The notes: generated by a model not told the origin, from the sequence alone. A DNA stretch of 39,729 nt from CAYUYV01 sp050331455 (GCA_050331455.1 JBHJGV010000069.1:1-39729); one strand, 5' to 3'. Positions 24,000 through 32,211 are shown, numbered from the stretch's first letter. Numbers and translations are program-made.

Positions 24000-25436
24000 T
24001 CAGGCCGCCGGCAAGGACAACCGCGCTTCGACCCCGCCAAGGGGGGAACGGGCGAGGGCCAGGGTTCCGCGATGGGCCTGGGCAATATCGTCCGCAATGG
24101 CCAGACCCAGCCCCGTCCCCGGAACAGTCTCATCGAGGCGCACACCCCGTTTGAGGGCGGCGTCGGCTTCATGCGGGGTAAGCCCCGGCCCGTCATCGCC
24201 GATCCTCAGGACGATCATACCGTCTTTAAGCTGAGCGTCGACGGTGAGACGGCTACAGGCCCATTTGAAGCCATTGTCGAGCAGATTGCCGACCATGTCC
24301 TCCAGATCGAGTCTCTCGCAACGCACCGCCCAGACGACCGGGCACCGGACGTCCACGGCCAGTGACCGTTCGGCATGGAGACGGTCGAGGGTGCGCACGA
24401 GATCCCCTATGACCGGCGCCAGCATTGTGCGGGTACCCAGAACATCGGCCGAGGCCGCCATGCGGGCCCGGGCGAGATAATGCTCCACCTGGCGCCGCAT
24501 GGTGCCGGTCTCCCGGGCGACCGCCTTTGACAACACTGTGTCCTCCCGGCCCGCCGCCGCGCCGAGGACGCTGAGCGGCGTCTTCAGGGCGTGGGCGAGA
24601 TTGCCGACCTGGGTGCGCGCGCGGTCCACCACGGTACGATTATGCTCGAGCACCCGGTTCAATTCGTCTGCAAGGGGCGCGATTTCCGTCGGGAAGCGTC
24701 CCGTCACCCGGTCCGCCCGCCCTTCCCGCACCCGGGCGAGACCCGTGCGCACCTCGTCAAGGGGGGCGAGTACGAGGCGGACCTGGAGGAGAAGACTGAG
24801 CGCGAGGATCAGGGCCATGGCCGCAAGGGCCCAACCCAGAATGACGGTGAAGGAGCGAATCTCGCTTTCCATGATCTCAACGCTCGAGGCCACGATCAGG
24901 ACCAGCGGGTCGGGATAGCCGGGCAGGTCGATCCGCTGCCGGAGCATGCGCAGGGTCTCGCCGTCCGGCCCGAGGGCATAGGTCGGACCCGCCTCGCCCA
25001 CCGGGCCTTGGTCTGCGATGCGCAGCACCTCGTCCCAGAGCGAGCGCGAGCGCAACAGACCGATCCCGTCGGATCCCGGCGTGGCGCCCCGCGCGGTCAA
25101 CTGGTCAATCTGCCAGTACCAGCCGGAAAAGACCCGCGCGAAGCGGGCGTCGCCGAGCCGTCCCTTGAGGGCGAGGCCGCCGTCCGGCTCCACGGTGAGG
25201 TCGCCCAGCACATTATCGGCGATCACCGAGAGACGGTCGTCGAGGGACCGTTCCGCGGCCGCGCGGAACACCTGCACCAAGACAAATCCGCCCACGGCCA
25301 GGGCGGCAAGGCTCCAGACCAGGGCGCCGGCAACCAGGCGCACGGACAGGGCATTCCAAGTCAGCCGGCCCCAAGTCAGCCGGCCCCAGATCAGACGGCC
25401 CCAGATCAGCCGGCCCGGGCGCCGGGGCGGCCTCAC
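24000..25436 (-). CDS. PhoQ-like membrane sensor histidine kinase
   Basis: A 478-residue kinase. Its cytoplasmic N-terminus holds a repeated five-residue motif (GRLIW/GRLTW, four copies). The first membrane segment is at about 33-55, a periplasmic sensor of about 120 residues follows, then a second segment (about 180-200) and HAMP. HisKA has His282 in NLAHALKTPLSVL, the HxxKTPL form seen in PhoQ-type kinases. The ATPase has an N box (NLLDNGFKWA), G1 (GDDGPGL) and G2 (GTGLGLAIADDIAQAHRG). The GTG start overlaps the stop of the upstream regulator gene (GTGA), so the pair is translationally coupled. PepSY, regulator and kinase form one minus-strand operon. The periplasmic ligand (divalent cations in PhoQ) is not known here. 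Confidence 0.93.
   Translation of the reverse strand: MRPPRRPGRLIWGRLIWGRLTWGRLTWNALSVRLVAGALVWSLAALAVGGFVLVQVFRAAAERSLDDRLSVIADNVLGDLTVEPDGGLALKGRLGDARFARVFSGWYWQIDQLTARGATPGSDGIGLLRSRSLWDEVLRIADQGPVGEAGPTYALGPDGETLRMLRQRIDLPGYPDPLVLIVASSVEIMESEIRSFTVILGWALAAMALILALSLLLQVRLVLAPLDEVRTGLARVREGRADRVTGRFPTEIAPLADELNRVLEHNRTVVDRARTQVGNLAHALKTPLSVLGAAAGREDTVLSKAVARETGTMRRQVEHYLARARMAASADVLGTRTMLAPVIGDLVRTLDRLHAERSLAVDVRCPVVWAVRCERLDLEDMVGNLLDNGFKWACSRLTVDAQLKDGMIVLRIGDDGPGLTPHEADAALKRGVRLDETVPGTGLGLAIADDIAQAHRGTLALARSPLGGVEARLSLPAA
25356..25415 (-). repeat. Four tandem 15-bp repeats inside the kinase gene
   Basis: Plus-strand units CCAAGTCAGCCGGCC, repeated exactly, then CCAGATCAGACGGCC and CCAGATCAGCCGGCC. 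Each unit adds five residues (GRL-T/I-W) to the kinase N-terminus just before the first membrane segment. The length of 15 bp keeps the reading frame for any copy number. Confidence 0.93.
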
Positions 25437-26116
25437 CGGGTCTCTCCCAGCCCGGGCGCCTCGATCTCGAAGCGGTAACCAAGCCCCCGTACGGTCGAGA
25501 TACTCTCCGCCCCCACCTTTTTGCGCAGACGCCCGACAATCACTTCAAGGGTGTTGGAATCCCGGTCGTAATCCTGCTGGTACAGATGTTCCGTCAGCTC
25601 GGTGCGTGAAATCACCCGGCCGCCATGGTGCATCAGATAGGCGAGCAGGCGGTATTCCATCGATGTGAGCTTGAGCGGGGCACCATTGAGGGTGACCCGC
25701 GCGGTCCGGGTGTCGAGCCGCAGGCCGCCGCTCACGATTTCGGCCGAAGCATGGCCCGCCGCCCGGCGCAGCAGGGCCCGCAGGCGCGCGAGGACCTCCT
25801 CCGTATGGAACGGTTTGGTGACGTAGTCGTCCGCCCCCGCGTCCATTCCGGCGACTTTGTCCCGCCAGCGGTCCCGTGCGGTGAGGATCAGCACGGGCAT
25901 GGTGCGCCCATCCCGGCGCCAGCGCTCCAGCACGCTGAGGCCGTCCAGCATCGGCAGGCCGAGATCCAGGATGACGGCATCATAGGGCTCGGTATCCCCG
26001 AGAAAATGCCCCTCCTCCCCGTCACCGGCCCGGTCAACGGCATAGCCGGACGCGGTCAGAACCTGGGCGAGTTCATCCGCAAGCGCCTCTTCGTCCTCAA
26101 CGATCAGGATGCGCAT
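25433..26116 (-). CDS. PhoP/QseB-type response regulator
   Basis: A 227-residue OmpR-family regulator. The receiver (1-115) has Glu7-Asp8, phospho-acceptor Asp51 (ILDLGLPMLDG) and Lys in YVTKPFHTEE. The winged helix (about 125-222) has LTSMEYRLLAYLMHHGGRVISRTELTEHLY and the recognition segment DSNTLEVIVGRLRKK, with STVRGLGYRFE. ATG 26116 is preceded by AAGGA with a short spacer; the longer open frame to 26155 lacks a good site. Stop overlaps the kinase start (GTGA). A PepSY-domain protein gene lies 54 bp upstream, the arrangement often seen for PhoPQ-like systems in proteobacteria. Confidence 0.94.
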   Translation of the reverse strand: MRILIVEDEEALADELAQVLTASGYAVDRAGDGEEGHFLGDTEPYDAVILDLGLPMLDGLSVLERWRRDGRTMPVLILTARDRWRDKVAGMDAGADDYVTKPFHTEEVLARLRALLRRAAGHASAEIVSGGLRLDTRTARVTLNGAPLKLTSMEYRLLAYLMHHGGRVISRTELTEHLYQQDYDRDSNTLEVIVGRLRKKVGAESISTVRGLGYRFEIEAPGLGETR

Positions 26117-26170
26117 GGTTTCCTTCTCCCCATTCGCGCCCCGCCCTGGCCTCAACGCGCACCGGTATCC

Positions 26171-26530
26171 TCATTTTCCGGGATCCTTCGGCCGCCAGAT
26201 GATTTTACCCCGGTGGGAAACGCGCAGAATGCGGCCCGCCCGGGCATCCACCACCACCTGGAAGACCTTTCCGGCATCGGTCCGCCAAAGGATTTTGTAA
26301 AGAGCTTCGGCCTGCAGATGCTCCGCATCGATGACCCGGCCGGGAAACCGGCGCCGGATTCGCGCAAGGACCGCTCTCAGGCGCACCCGGTCACCGCGGC
26401 GCACCTCACGCAGAGCCTGGTCATGGTCCTTATCCTGGGCGCGCGCCATGGATCTGCCCACGGCCGACAGATCCAGGGCCAACAGACCCAAGGCGCCCAG
26501 AAAGCTCCTCCGCGTGACCATTTCTGCCAT
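26171..26530 (-). CDS. Exported PepSY-domain protein
   Basis: A 119-residue protein with an N-terminal signal of Tat type (TRRSFLGALGLLALDLSAVG), then one PepSY-like domain (about 55-115: REVRRGDRVRLRAVLARIRRRFPGR, ILWRTDAGKVFQVVVDARAGRILRVSHRG). PepSY proteins are periplasmic or outer-membrane inhibitors or sensor accessories. This one stands first in the operon with the PhoPQ-like pair and may modulate its kinase (inference from context). ATG 26530 has GGAG about 5 nt upstream; ATG 26521 is in frame and would start directly before the signal. Confidence 0.85.
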   Translation of the reverse strand: MAEMVTRRSFLGALGLLALDLSAVGRSMARAQDKDHDQALREVRRGDRVRLRAVLARIRRRFPGRVIDAEHLQAEALYKILWRTDAGKVFQVVVDARAGRILRVSHRGKIIWRPKDPGK

Positions 26531-26630
26531 GCTGCTCCGCACGCCCTGCCTCCACGCCGGAACAGGAGATTGCACTCCACGGGCTGAATAGCCCCTGAAC
26601 CGTCCCTGGGGAAGGCCGCTCGGCCTTACC

Positions 26631-27077
26631 TTAGAGATCCTTGATGGTCTTTCGCAGGGCGGTCAATGAGCGTTCGGCTTCTTGCAGGCGTTCTTCGATC
26701 TTGATCTTTTCGCGGTGGTCGATCCGCCCGTCATCGGACAGGGACACTTCCACCTCGCGCATCAGGTCGGTCACGTCGAACAGGGTGGACGAGGCCTGAT
26801 TGCGGACCCCTTCGGCGTCGGACTCCGCATTCTCGGACCGGGAAACGGCGACGAAAGGGGATCCGCTCAGCATGAAGTCGGCCACCCGCACATCCTCGAT
26901 GATGCGCAGGATGTCTCGGGTTTCCTCGACGCTGAAGCGCACGCGCCCGTAGAGCCGGCTGTAGAGGGACTGCTCCTTCATGCCGAGGGCGGCGGCGACT
27001 TGCTTTACGCTCTTGACTTCCTCGACGATGAGCAGCTTGTAAAGCAAGGTGGCGAAGTCTTTTCCTTGATCCGACAT
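26631..27077 (-). CDS. CII-like (phage regulatory, PF06892-type) DNA-binding protein
   Basis: A 148-residue cytosolic protein. The N-terminal part (about 5-60) has a helix-turn-helix pattern (KSVKQVAAALGMKEQSLYSRLYGRVRFSVEETRDILRII), which resembles the phage regulatory CII family Phage_CP76. The C-terminal half is a helical region rich in charged residues (REKIKIEERLQEAERSLTALRKTIK) likely to form a coiled coil, hence an oligomer. Such stand-alone genes occur in many alphaproteobacterial chromosomes without a prophage nearby, and there is no phage gene here. ATG 27077 has AAGGG 8 nt upstream. A 16-bp palindromic site lies 105 bp upstream. The gene precedes the PepSY-RR-HK operon on the same strand. 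Confidence 0.7.
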   Translation of the reverse strand: MSDQGKDFATLLYKLLIVEEVKSVKQVAAALGMKEQSLYSRLYGRVRFSVEETRDILRIIEDVRVADFMLSGSPFVAVSRSENAESDAEGVRNQASSTLFDVTDLMREVEVSLSDDGRIDHREKIKIEERLQEAERSLTALRKTIKDL

Positions 27078-27181
27078 TGCAGCAGCCCTTTCCTTGCCTT
27101 GGCCCGGTCCATACAGCCACCCATACCCCCGTCCCGGGTGGCGGCCGACCTTCTTGTCCGGGTCAAGGATAGGGGGATTTG

Positions 27182-27197
27182 GTGACCCGATGGTCAC
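27182..27197. promoter_or_regulatory. Operator-like palindrome upstream of the CII-like gene
   Basis: GTGACC-CGAT-GGTCAC is a 6-bp perfect inverted repeat around 4 bp, about 105 bp before the start of the CII-like gene. It could be an operator for a dimeric regulator, possibly the CII-like protein itself. Confidence 0.35.
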
Positions 27198-27224
27198 GAA
27201 AACGGCACCATCCTTTTGAGCCGC

Positions 27225-27241
27225 GCCCCGTTAGACGGGGC
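27225..27241. terminator. Short perfect hairpin between the SleB-like and CII-like genes
   Basis: GCCCCGT-TAG-ACGGGGC, 7-bp stem and 3-nt loop, lies 135 bp past the stop of the SleB-like gene. No long T run follows on either strand, so termination is possible but weak. Confidence 0.35.
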
Positions 27242-27377
27242 TTGACCGACCGGTCTCGCTCAAAGCGTGTCCCCTGAGGGCAACGGCGCGGAAGGGCCGG
27301 GAAAGGACGGGTCTTGTGGGGGGTGGGGCGCGGCGCTCAAGTTTCGGCAGACCGGCATCACAGCCTGGATTTTTCCG

Positions 27378-27842
27378 TCACCGGTAGAAGAGGAACCGCC
27401 CGATCAGGGCCGTGGCCCGGGCATGCCCGTCGCCGAACGGGGCGGTTTCGTGGTGGTGGAAACTCAGCGCCCCCCATGTCGGATCCCGGTCCGTGCCGCC
27501 CAAGGCTTCATAGCTCGACAGCAGCGCGTTGAGAAATGCCTTGTCCCGCGGAGAATGAAGGGTCGCCGGTACGGTACGGGCGGGCGGAGCCTCCTCCATG
27601 GCGGGCCGGGCGCCGCCGGAGGCCGCGGGCACAAAGGCCGGCCCGCCGACCACGGGTTCGGCCGCCGTGGGAAAAGGCGGCCCGGCGGGGAAGGCTTCCT
27701 GGGCCCACGCCCCGGCCATGCGCTGGCGGTTGCGCAGCATATGGGTCATGGCATGCCATTCGTCGGCGCGGCCATCGGGGCACAGCTTCAGCAGGCGTCG
27801 GGCGAACCACGCCGCCTCGTTCAGGCTCACTCTTGTGATCAA
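27378..27842 (-). CDS. Small SleB-like (cell-wall hydrolase-related) protein
   Basis: About 154 residues. The C-terminal segment DPTWGALSFHHHETAPFGD...TALIGRFLFYR matches the end of the SleB/Hydrolase_2 fold (DPTxGAxxxH...P...A.IGxxxFYR). The N-terminal helix (SLNEAAWFARRLLKLCPDGRADEWHAMTHMLRNRQRM) matches the family's first helices, except that the catalytic Glu of the usual YHEARGE segment is absent. A Pro/Ala-rich linker (about 60-100) separates them. TTG 27842 is proposed as start since GGAGG lies 5 nt upstream; ATG 27902 is an in-frame alternative. Could be an active variant, a pseudoenzyme or a decaying gene. Confidence 0.55.
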   Translation of the reverse strand: MITRVSLNEAAWFARRLLKLCPDGRADEWHAMTHMLRNRQRMAGAWAQEAFPAGPPFPTAAEPVVGGPAFVPAASGGARPAMEEAPPARTVPATLHSPRDKAFLNALLSSYEALGGTDRDPTWGALSFHHHETAPFGDGHARATALIGRFLFYR

Positions 27843-28211
27843 AGCGACCTCCAACTTGAACCGGTGGCGATGGTGCGGGTGACCGAATGTCCGCTCGTCC
27901 ACCTTTTGTTCCCGTCTTTAGCCGTCAAACGGCACATAAGTTGATGGAAGCTTCCGGCGCCTAAAAACCTGTTTATTCAAGACGCACCGCTCTTCACCAT
28001 TGCGCCGGTGTCTTATCAAGGGCGGTCACAAGAGCAGTGAAAATGTCTCCTCGCGCCTGTGCATCTTGTCTTTGTTTACCGGACTTTGGTGGCCTAAAGT
28101 TCATCTGTCAATGCAACAACAGCACAACCCCTTGGATCACCGCTTGAGGGTTTGCCGCCTGAACTCTGGGAAACACCCTGAACTCTGGGAAACACAACGC
28201 TTGGCCCCGTA
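27843..28211. other. Intergenic region with AT-rich stretch and a short tandem repeat
   Basis: About 370 bp with no supported gene. It includes an AT-richer part at 27930-28110, probably carrying the promoter of the SleB-like gene. The 19-bp perfect tandem repeat listed separately lies at its right end. Confidence 0.5.
28158..28195. repeat. Perfect 19-bp tandem duplication
   Basis: Two adjacent identical copies of CCTGAACTCTGGGAAACAC (28158-28176 and 28177-28195), just downstream of the YcgN gene. A recent slippage duplication is the simplest reading. Confidence 0.95.
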
Positions 28212-28700
28212 TCAGGGGCACAAGTCGATGCGCGTGCGAGACAGGATGTAGTGTTCGAGATCTTCTTCAGGGACCTCGTTTTCACTGACCATGTCTCCCA
28301 GGAGCGACGCACCGGACCGGTGCACGCTGGCCTGCTCGCCGCTCACCAGGGGGTGCCACCAGGGCAGGTCCCTGCCCTCCCACACCAATCGATACGCACA
28401 GGTCTTGGGAAGCCACCCAGCCACCCGGGGCAGAGTCTCCGGCGTCAATCGAACGCATCCCGGGACGAGCCGAAGGCGGTCGGCATAGGACCCGCACCGG
28501 CAGGTCTGAAGATCGAGAAGCCGGCAGGCCACATTGGTGTATTCGGTGGGATCCTCCCCCGTGCGCCCCTCGCCCGGCTCGTCTTCTGCGTCTTCGTCCA
28601 CAAGCTTGACGAGACAGCATTTTGCGCAGCTGTCGCACAGGTCCTCCCACTGACGCGGGGTCATGGCGTGCAGGGAAACCGTTTTCCAGTAAGGGGCCAT
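28212..28700 (-). CDS. YcgN-type (UPF0260) cysteine-cluster protein
   Basis: A 162-residue cytosolic protein of the UPF0260/YcgN family, which has a Cys-rich metal-binding (probably Fe-S or Zn) core of unknown function. Family motifs are WEDLCDSCAKCCLVKLVDED, NVACRLLDLQTCRCGSY, LVPGCVRLTP, WLPKTCAYRLVWEGRDLPWWHPLVSGE and VHRSGASLLGDMVSENEV. An extra acidic insert (about residues 36-50, DAEDEPGEGRTGEDP) separates the first Cys cluster from the second; typical members have a shorter segment there. ATG 28700 is chosen since MAPYWKTVSL matches the family's MxxxFWExKxL start; ATG 28718 is possible. It is divergent from the penicillin-binding protein gene, with the promoter region between. Confidence 0.93.
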   Translation of the reverse strand: MAPYWKTVSLHAMTPRQWEDLCDSCAKCCLVKLVDEDAEDEPGEGRTGEDPTEYTNVACRLLDLQTCRCGSYADRLRLVPGCVRLTPETLPRVAGWLPKTCAYRLVWEGRDLPWWHPLVSGEQASVHRSGASLLGDMVSENEVPEEDLEHYILSRTRIDLCP

Positions 28701-28864
28701 CTCGACCCTCGCGCTCATCAGGGCGGCTCAGGAGCCAGGAACGGCGCCCAGCGACGCCGCGATCGGCCTCGACCGTGCCGGATTGTTCCGTTCCGGTCCA
28801 GGGCACGGTAGGGTCCTGACCTGACATTGTTCACCATTCACATGGACCAGCACGGGAGCGCCTC

Positions 28865-30883
28865 ATGATCTCCGGCTTCCTGGCGGCGGCACGATCCTGG
28901 CTGGCAGGCTTCGTCAGAGGCCTTGTGGCCTGGACCCTGGTCATTGGCCTTCTGGGGGCCGGTTTTCTCGTGCTGGCGGTGGAACGGAACACGGCGCCGC
29001 CGCTCGACCGGGAGGCCCTGTGGACCTGGGAGCGGGAGGGCAGTTTCACCGTCGCGGATAAAGCAGGCGCCGTCCTGGGCATTCGCGGAGATTTTCACGG
29101 CGAGCGCCGGCAGATCGGCGACCTGCCCGAGCATCTGGTCCACGCCTTCCTCGCCATTGAGGATCAGCGTTTTTACAGCCATTACGGGGTCGATCCACGC
29201 GGCCTTCTGCGCGCCTTTCTCGCCAATCTTTATGCCGGACGCACGGTCCAGGGCGGCAGCACCATCACCCAGCAGGTGGCCAAGACCATTTTCCTGTCCC
29301 CCGAACGCTCCCTTGTGCGCAAACTCTCCGAATTCGTGCATGCCTTGCGCCTGGAACGCCATCTGACTAAGGACGAAATCCTCGGTCTCTACCTTAACCG
29401 GATCTATTTCGGCGCCGGCGCCTACGGAGTCGATGCGGCCGCCCGGTATTACTTCGGAAAGCCGGCCACTAAGGTCAATCTGCGCGAAGCAGCCATGCTG
29501 GCCGGCCTGCCCAAGGCTCCGTCCCGCTATGCGCCCACCACCAATCCGGACCGGGCCGCTGCACGGGCCGGCATGGTGCTGATCAATATGCGCCGGTTCG
29601 GCTTCATCACCGCCGCCGAAGAGGCCGCCGCACGGTCCAATCCCGCCATCGCCGTGGAGCGCCCCGGCGGTCTTGCGGTGGCCCATTTCGTCGATGCCGC
29701 CATCCAGGAAGCAAGAACTCTGATGCCGAAGGCCGTGGGAGATGTCCGGGTGGAGACCGCCCTGGACATGCGCCTCCAGACCCTTGCGACGGAGGCCGTC
29801 CGCACCGTGATGGATGCCGAGGCCGAAGCCCACGAGGCCGAGGAAGCCGCCCTCATCGCCTTCGATCATACGGGCGGGGTGACTGCCCTGATCGGTGGCC
29901 GGGATTATTCCCGCAGCCAGTTCAACCGGGCCACCCAGGCCGAACGTCAACCCGGTTCGGCCTTCAAGCCCTTCGTCTATCTTGCAGCCCTTGAGGACGG
30001 CATTCAGCCCACCGATCCCGTGTTCGACGAACCGGTGCGGGTGGGTAACTGGGTTCCCGAAAATTATGGCGGGGCCTTCCGTGGACGGATTTCCGTGCGT
30101 CAGGCCCTGGCCCAGTCCGTCAATTCCGTGGCCGTGTTCCTGTCGGAGACCGTTGGCCGGGACAAGGTGATTGAGGCGGCGAAACGCATGGGCGTGAAGG
30201 GCGACCTGCCGCCCCACCGGTCCATCGCCCTCGGCACGGCGGAGCTGACGCTGTTCGATCTGACGGGCGCCTATCTGCCCTTCGCCATGAACGGGCGAAA
30301 GGTGACGCCCCATCTCGTCACCCGGATTTTGAAGCCGGACGGCACCGTCCTGTTCGACCGGGGCAAGCCCAAACCCGAACGGGTCATGGCGCCCCGGGTC
30401 GCACAGAACATGAATCACATGCTGTTCCAGGTCGTCCATTCGGGGACAGGGCGCAGCGCCGGGGTCGACGGACATCCCACCGCCGGGAAGACCGGCACCA
30501 GCCAGGATTTCCGGGACGCGTGGTTCGTCGGTTACACGGGCCGACGGGTTGCGGGCGTCTGGGTGGGCAATGACGACAACGCGCCGACGCGGGACGTGAC
30601 CGGGGCAAGTCTGCCGGCCCGCATCTGGAAAACATTCATGGACAAGGCCCATGAGGGGGAAACGCCGGTCAGTCTGCCGGGCGGCTATCCGGCTGAACCG
30701 GACCGATTTACCCGCCGGGAACTCAAAGACTTTCTGATTCATCTGAAGCGCGATCTGGACCGGGTGCCCACCGGTCGGTCGGACGAATGGGACTCCGACC
30801 GGTATGATTGGCGATCAGATCGGCGGCGCAAATTGCAACGCCGGGAGCGAAACCGCCCCCGGTGGTGGCCTTTTGACGACTGA
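28865..30883 (+). CDS. Class A penicillin-binding protein (transglycosylase/transpeptidase)
   Basis: A 672-residue bifunctional peptidoglycan synthase anchored by one N-terminal membrane segment (about 15-40). The GT51 domain has EDQRFYSHYGVDPRGLLRA from residue 98 and GGSTITQQVAKTIFLS. Next come LNRIYFGAGAYGVDAAARYYFGK and AMLAGLPKAPS. The transpeptidase domain has the active-site Ser365 in GSAFKPF, the SVNS (SxN) motif and KTGTS at about 542. The C-terminal tail is Arg/Asp-rich and disordered. It is shorter than typical PBP1a (about 800) and lacks the ODD/OB insert, so it resembles the compact alphaproteobacterial PBP1a-type proteins. ATG 28865 fits family length, with GGAGCGCCTC upstream. 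Divergent from YcgN, convergent with the lipoprotein gene. Confidence 0.95.
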   Translation: MISGFLAAARSWLAGFVRGLVAWTLVIGLLGAGFLVLAVERNTAPPLDREALWTWEREGSFTVADKAGAVLGIRGDFHGERRQIGDLPEHLVHAFLAIEDQRFYSHYGVDPRGLLRAFLANLYAGRTVQGGSTITQQVAKTIFLSPERSLVRKLSEFVHALRLERHLTKDEILGLYLNRIYFGAGAYGVDAAARYYFGKPATKVNLREAAMLAGLPKAPSRYAPTTNPDRAAARAGMVLINMRRFGFITAAEEAAARSNPAIAVERPGGLAVAHFVDAAIQEARTLMPKAVGDVRVETALDMRLQTLATEAVRTVMDAEAEAHEAEEAALIAFDHTGGVTALIGGRDYSRSQFNRATQAERQPGSAFKPFVYLAALEDGIQPTDPVFDEPVRVGNWVPENYGGAFRGRISVRQALAQSVNSVAVFLSETVGRDKVIEAAKRMGVKGDLPPHRSIALGTAELTLFDLTGAYLPFAMNGRKVTPHLVTRILKPDGTVLFDRGKPKPERVMAPRVAQNMNHMLFQVVHSGTGRSAGVDGHPTAGKTGTSQDFRDAWFVGYTGRRVAGVWVGNDDNAPTRDVTGASLPARIWKTFMDKAHEGETPVSLPGGYPAEPDRFTRRELKDFLIHLKRDLDRVPTGRSDEWDSDRYDWRSDRRRKLQRRERNRPRWWPFDD

Positions 30884-30906
30884 AGCAAAAATCCGGCGGA
30901 ACCGCA

Positions 30907-31854
30907 TCACGAATTCCGCGGCACGCCGGTATCGATCACCCGCCAGGTCAGTGGCTTCGTCCGGCAGGCGGTTGCGGCCCAGCGATAGGCCGATCCGCCC
31001 GTATCGAACACCGTGTGACGCAGATCCCGGCACATCAGCGGACGACGGACGGCGCCGCCCAGCAGCAACCGGTCGAGCTGCTCGTCGGTATACCCCCTGG
31101 GCAGAGGATTTTCCCCGGTCAGATCGATGGCGACCCCTTGAGCGATGAGGGCGTCGGAGGACAGGGGCGCGACCTCAGACGTCACGATCAGTGGCCGGAA
31201 CATATAGCCGATACCCTGGGTGCCCTGGGCCACGATGACCCAGTCCGATGCGCCCACTTGACCCAGAATGTTGAGGGGCGTCCCGCCCGGCAGCGTGTCG
31301 AGACGCTTGTAATCCGTTCCCGGACCGTTGCGCACATTGGCGTTGACGCGGGTCACGCCGCGCTCCTGGGTCGGGATGATCTGAAACGCACTCGCCAGTG
31401 TCACGGGGACGCGCAGGGGATCGCCGTGCATATCCTGTAGACCGGCGAAAAAGGCCGCACCCACTTCGATCAGGCCCCGCGTGCCGGATACCGACGTCCA
31501 GGGCACCTCGGCCTGCGTGTTGGCGTGGATGACAGCCGCGCCGGTCGCGCCGGCCAACGCCTCCACCGCATCGACGGACAGCCTGAGGCTCGTGTCGATG
31601 CCCTGAAGCGGATCCTCAATGGTGGGCCGTAAATTGGCACTGTTGCGGGGCGGCAGATACGCGCCATCCCCATCCACAGTCTGAACCGGCGGTGCCGAAT
31701 TGGAGGCGCAGCCCGGCAGAGCCGCCAGGACGATCGCCGCTGCGGCGAGGCCAACGCGGATGCGGGAGGCCTTCGGCCAGTGACGGGCCGGCGATGGTCC
31801 ACGGGCACGTCCCGCCTCGTTCGCCGTCACAACACTCTGACTCATTACATTCAT
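30907..31854 (-). CDS. Lipoprotein with an SH3-like domain
   Basis: A 315-residue putative lipoprotein. The hydrophobic signal (VGLAAAAIVLAALPGC) ends in a lipobox, with Cys at about residue 49. A Pro/Asn-rich linker follows, then an alpha/beta part, then an SH3-type segment (NANVRNGPGTDYKRLDTLPGGTPLNILGQVGASDWVIVAQGTQGIGYMFRPLI, about 170-220), as in bacterial SH3 (SH3_3) domains of cell-wall proteins. Two late Cys (CRDL, TACRTK) may form a disulfide. ATG 31854 (MNVMSQ) is preferred; ATG 31845 is close by. It faces the penicillin-binding protein (convergent) and is divergent from the ABC transporter operon. A peptidoglycan-related role is likely but not proven. Confidence 0.75.
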   Translation of the reverse strand: MNVMSQSVVTANEAGRARGPSPARHWPKASRIRVGLAAAAIVLAALPGCASNSAPPVQTVDGDGAYLPPRNSANLRPTIEDPLQGIDTSLRLSVDAVEALAGATGAAVIHANTQAEVPWTSVSGTRGLIEVGAAFFAGLQDMHGDPLRVPVTLASAFQIIPTQERGVTRVNANVRNGPGTDYKRLDTLPGGTPLNILGQVGASDWVIVAQGTQGIGYMFRPLIVTSEVAPLSSDALIAQGVAIDLTGENPLPRGYTDEQLDRLLLGGAVRRPLMCRDLRHTVFDTGGSAYRWAATACRTKPLTWRVIDTGVPRNS

Positions 31855-32211
31855 CGTCAAACTTCCCAACAGTCGTTGGCCCCACGCGCCCCGTCGGCAT
31901 GTCTCCCTGCGGGACCGTTTGCAAAGGCCATGCCATGCGAACCCGGGCGGGGCAATGTCAATTGCAGGGACCGGGCCGCTTTCCTACACTCTCAACCGAC
32001 AGGGAAAAGGCAGATCCCGCACAGGGCGGCGAGCCGTCTTTCCCCGAATGTCCGGGCGCGGGTATGGGACCGAAGCGTCGGACAGATCCGCGTTTTGGCC
32101 TCCACAGGCATCCTCACCCCGGTCAGGATGTCGTTTTACCTCGTGTCTTTCTCAAAGAGGGCCGCGCGCACTCCCGAAGCCGCTCACGCTCCCCGTAGCA
32201 AGGATTTGGAC
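31855..32211 (+). other. Intergenic promoter region of lipoprotein and ABC operon
   Basis: About 357 bp between divergent genes. I searched it by eye for TPP, FMN and cobalamin riboswitch cores because the downstream transporter may carry a vitamin precursor, and saw none with enough conserved bases. Confidence 0.4.

Noticed and set aside
26595..26630. A terminator after the CII-like gene (AAGGCC-GCTC-GGCCTT)
   Set aside because: Six-bp stem without a T run on the minus strand; too weak to list as a feature.
31855..32211. TPP or FMN riboswitch before the ABC transporter
   Set aside because: Some bases resemble the FMN element's first helix (GGGCGGGG), but the other conserved helices are missing, as are TPP-specific motifs.
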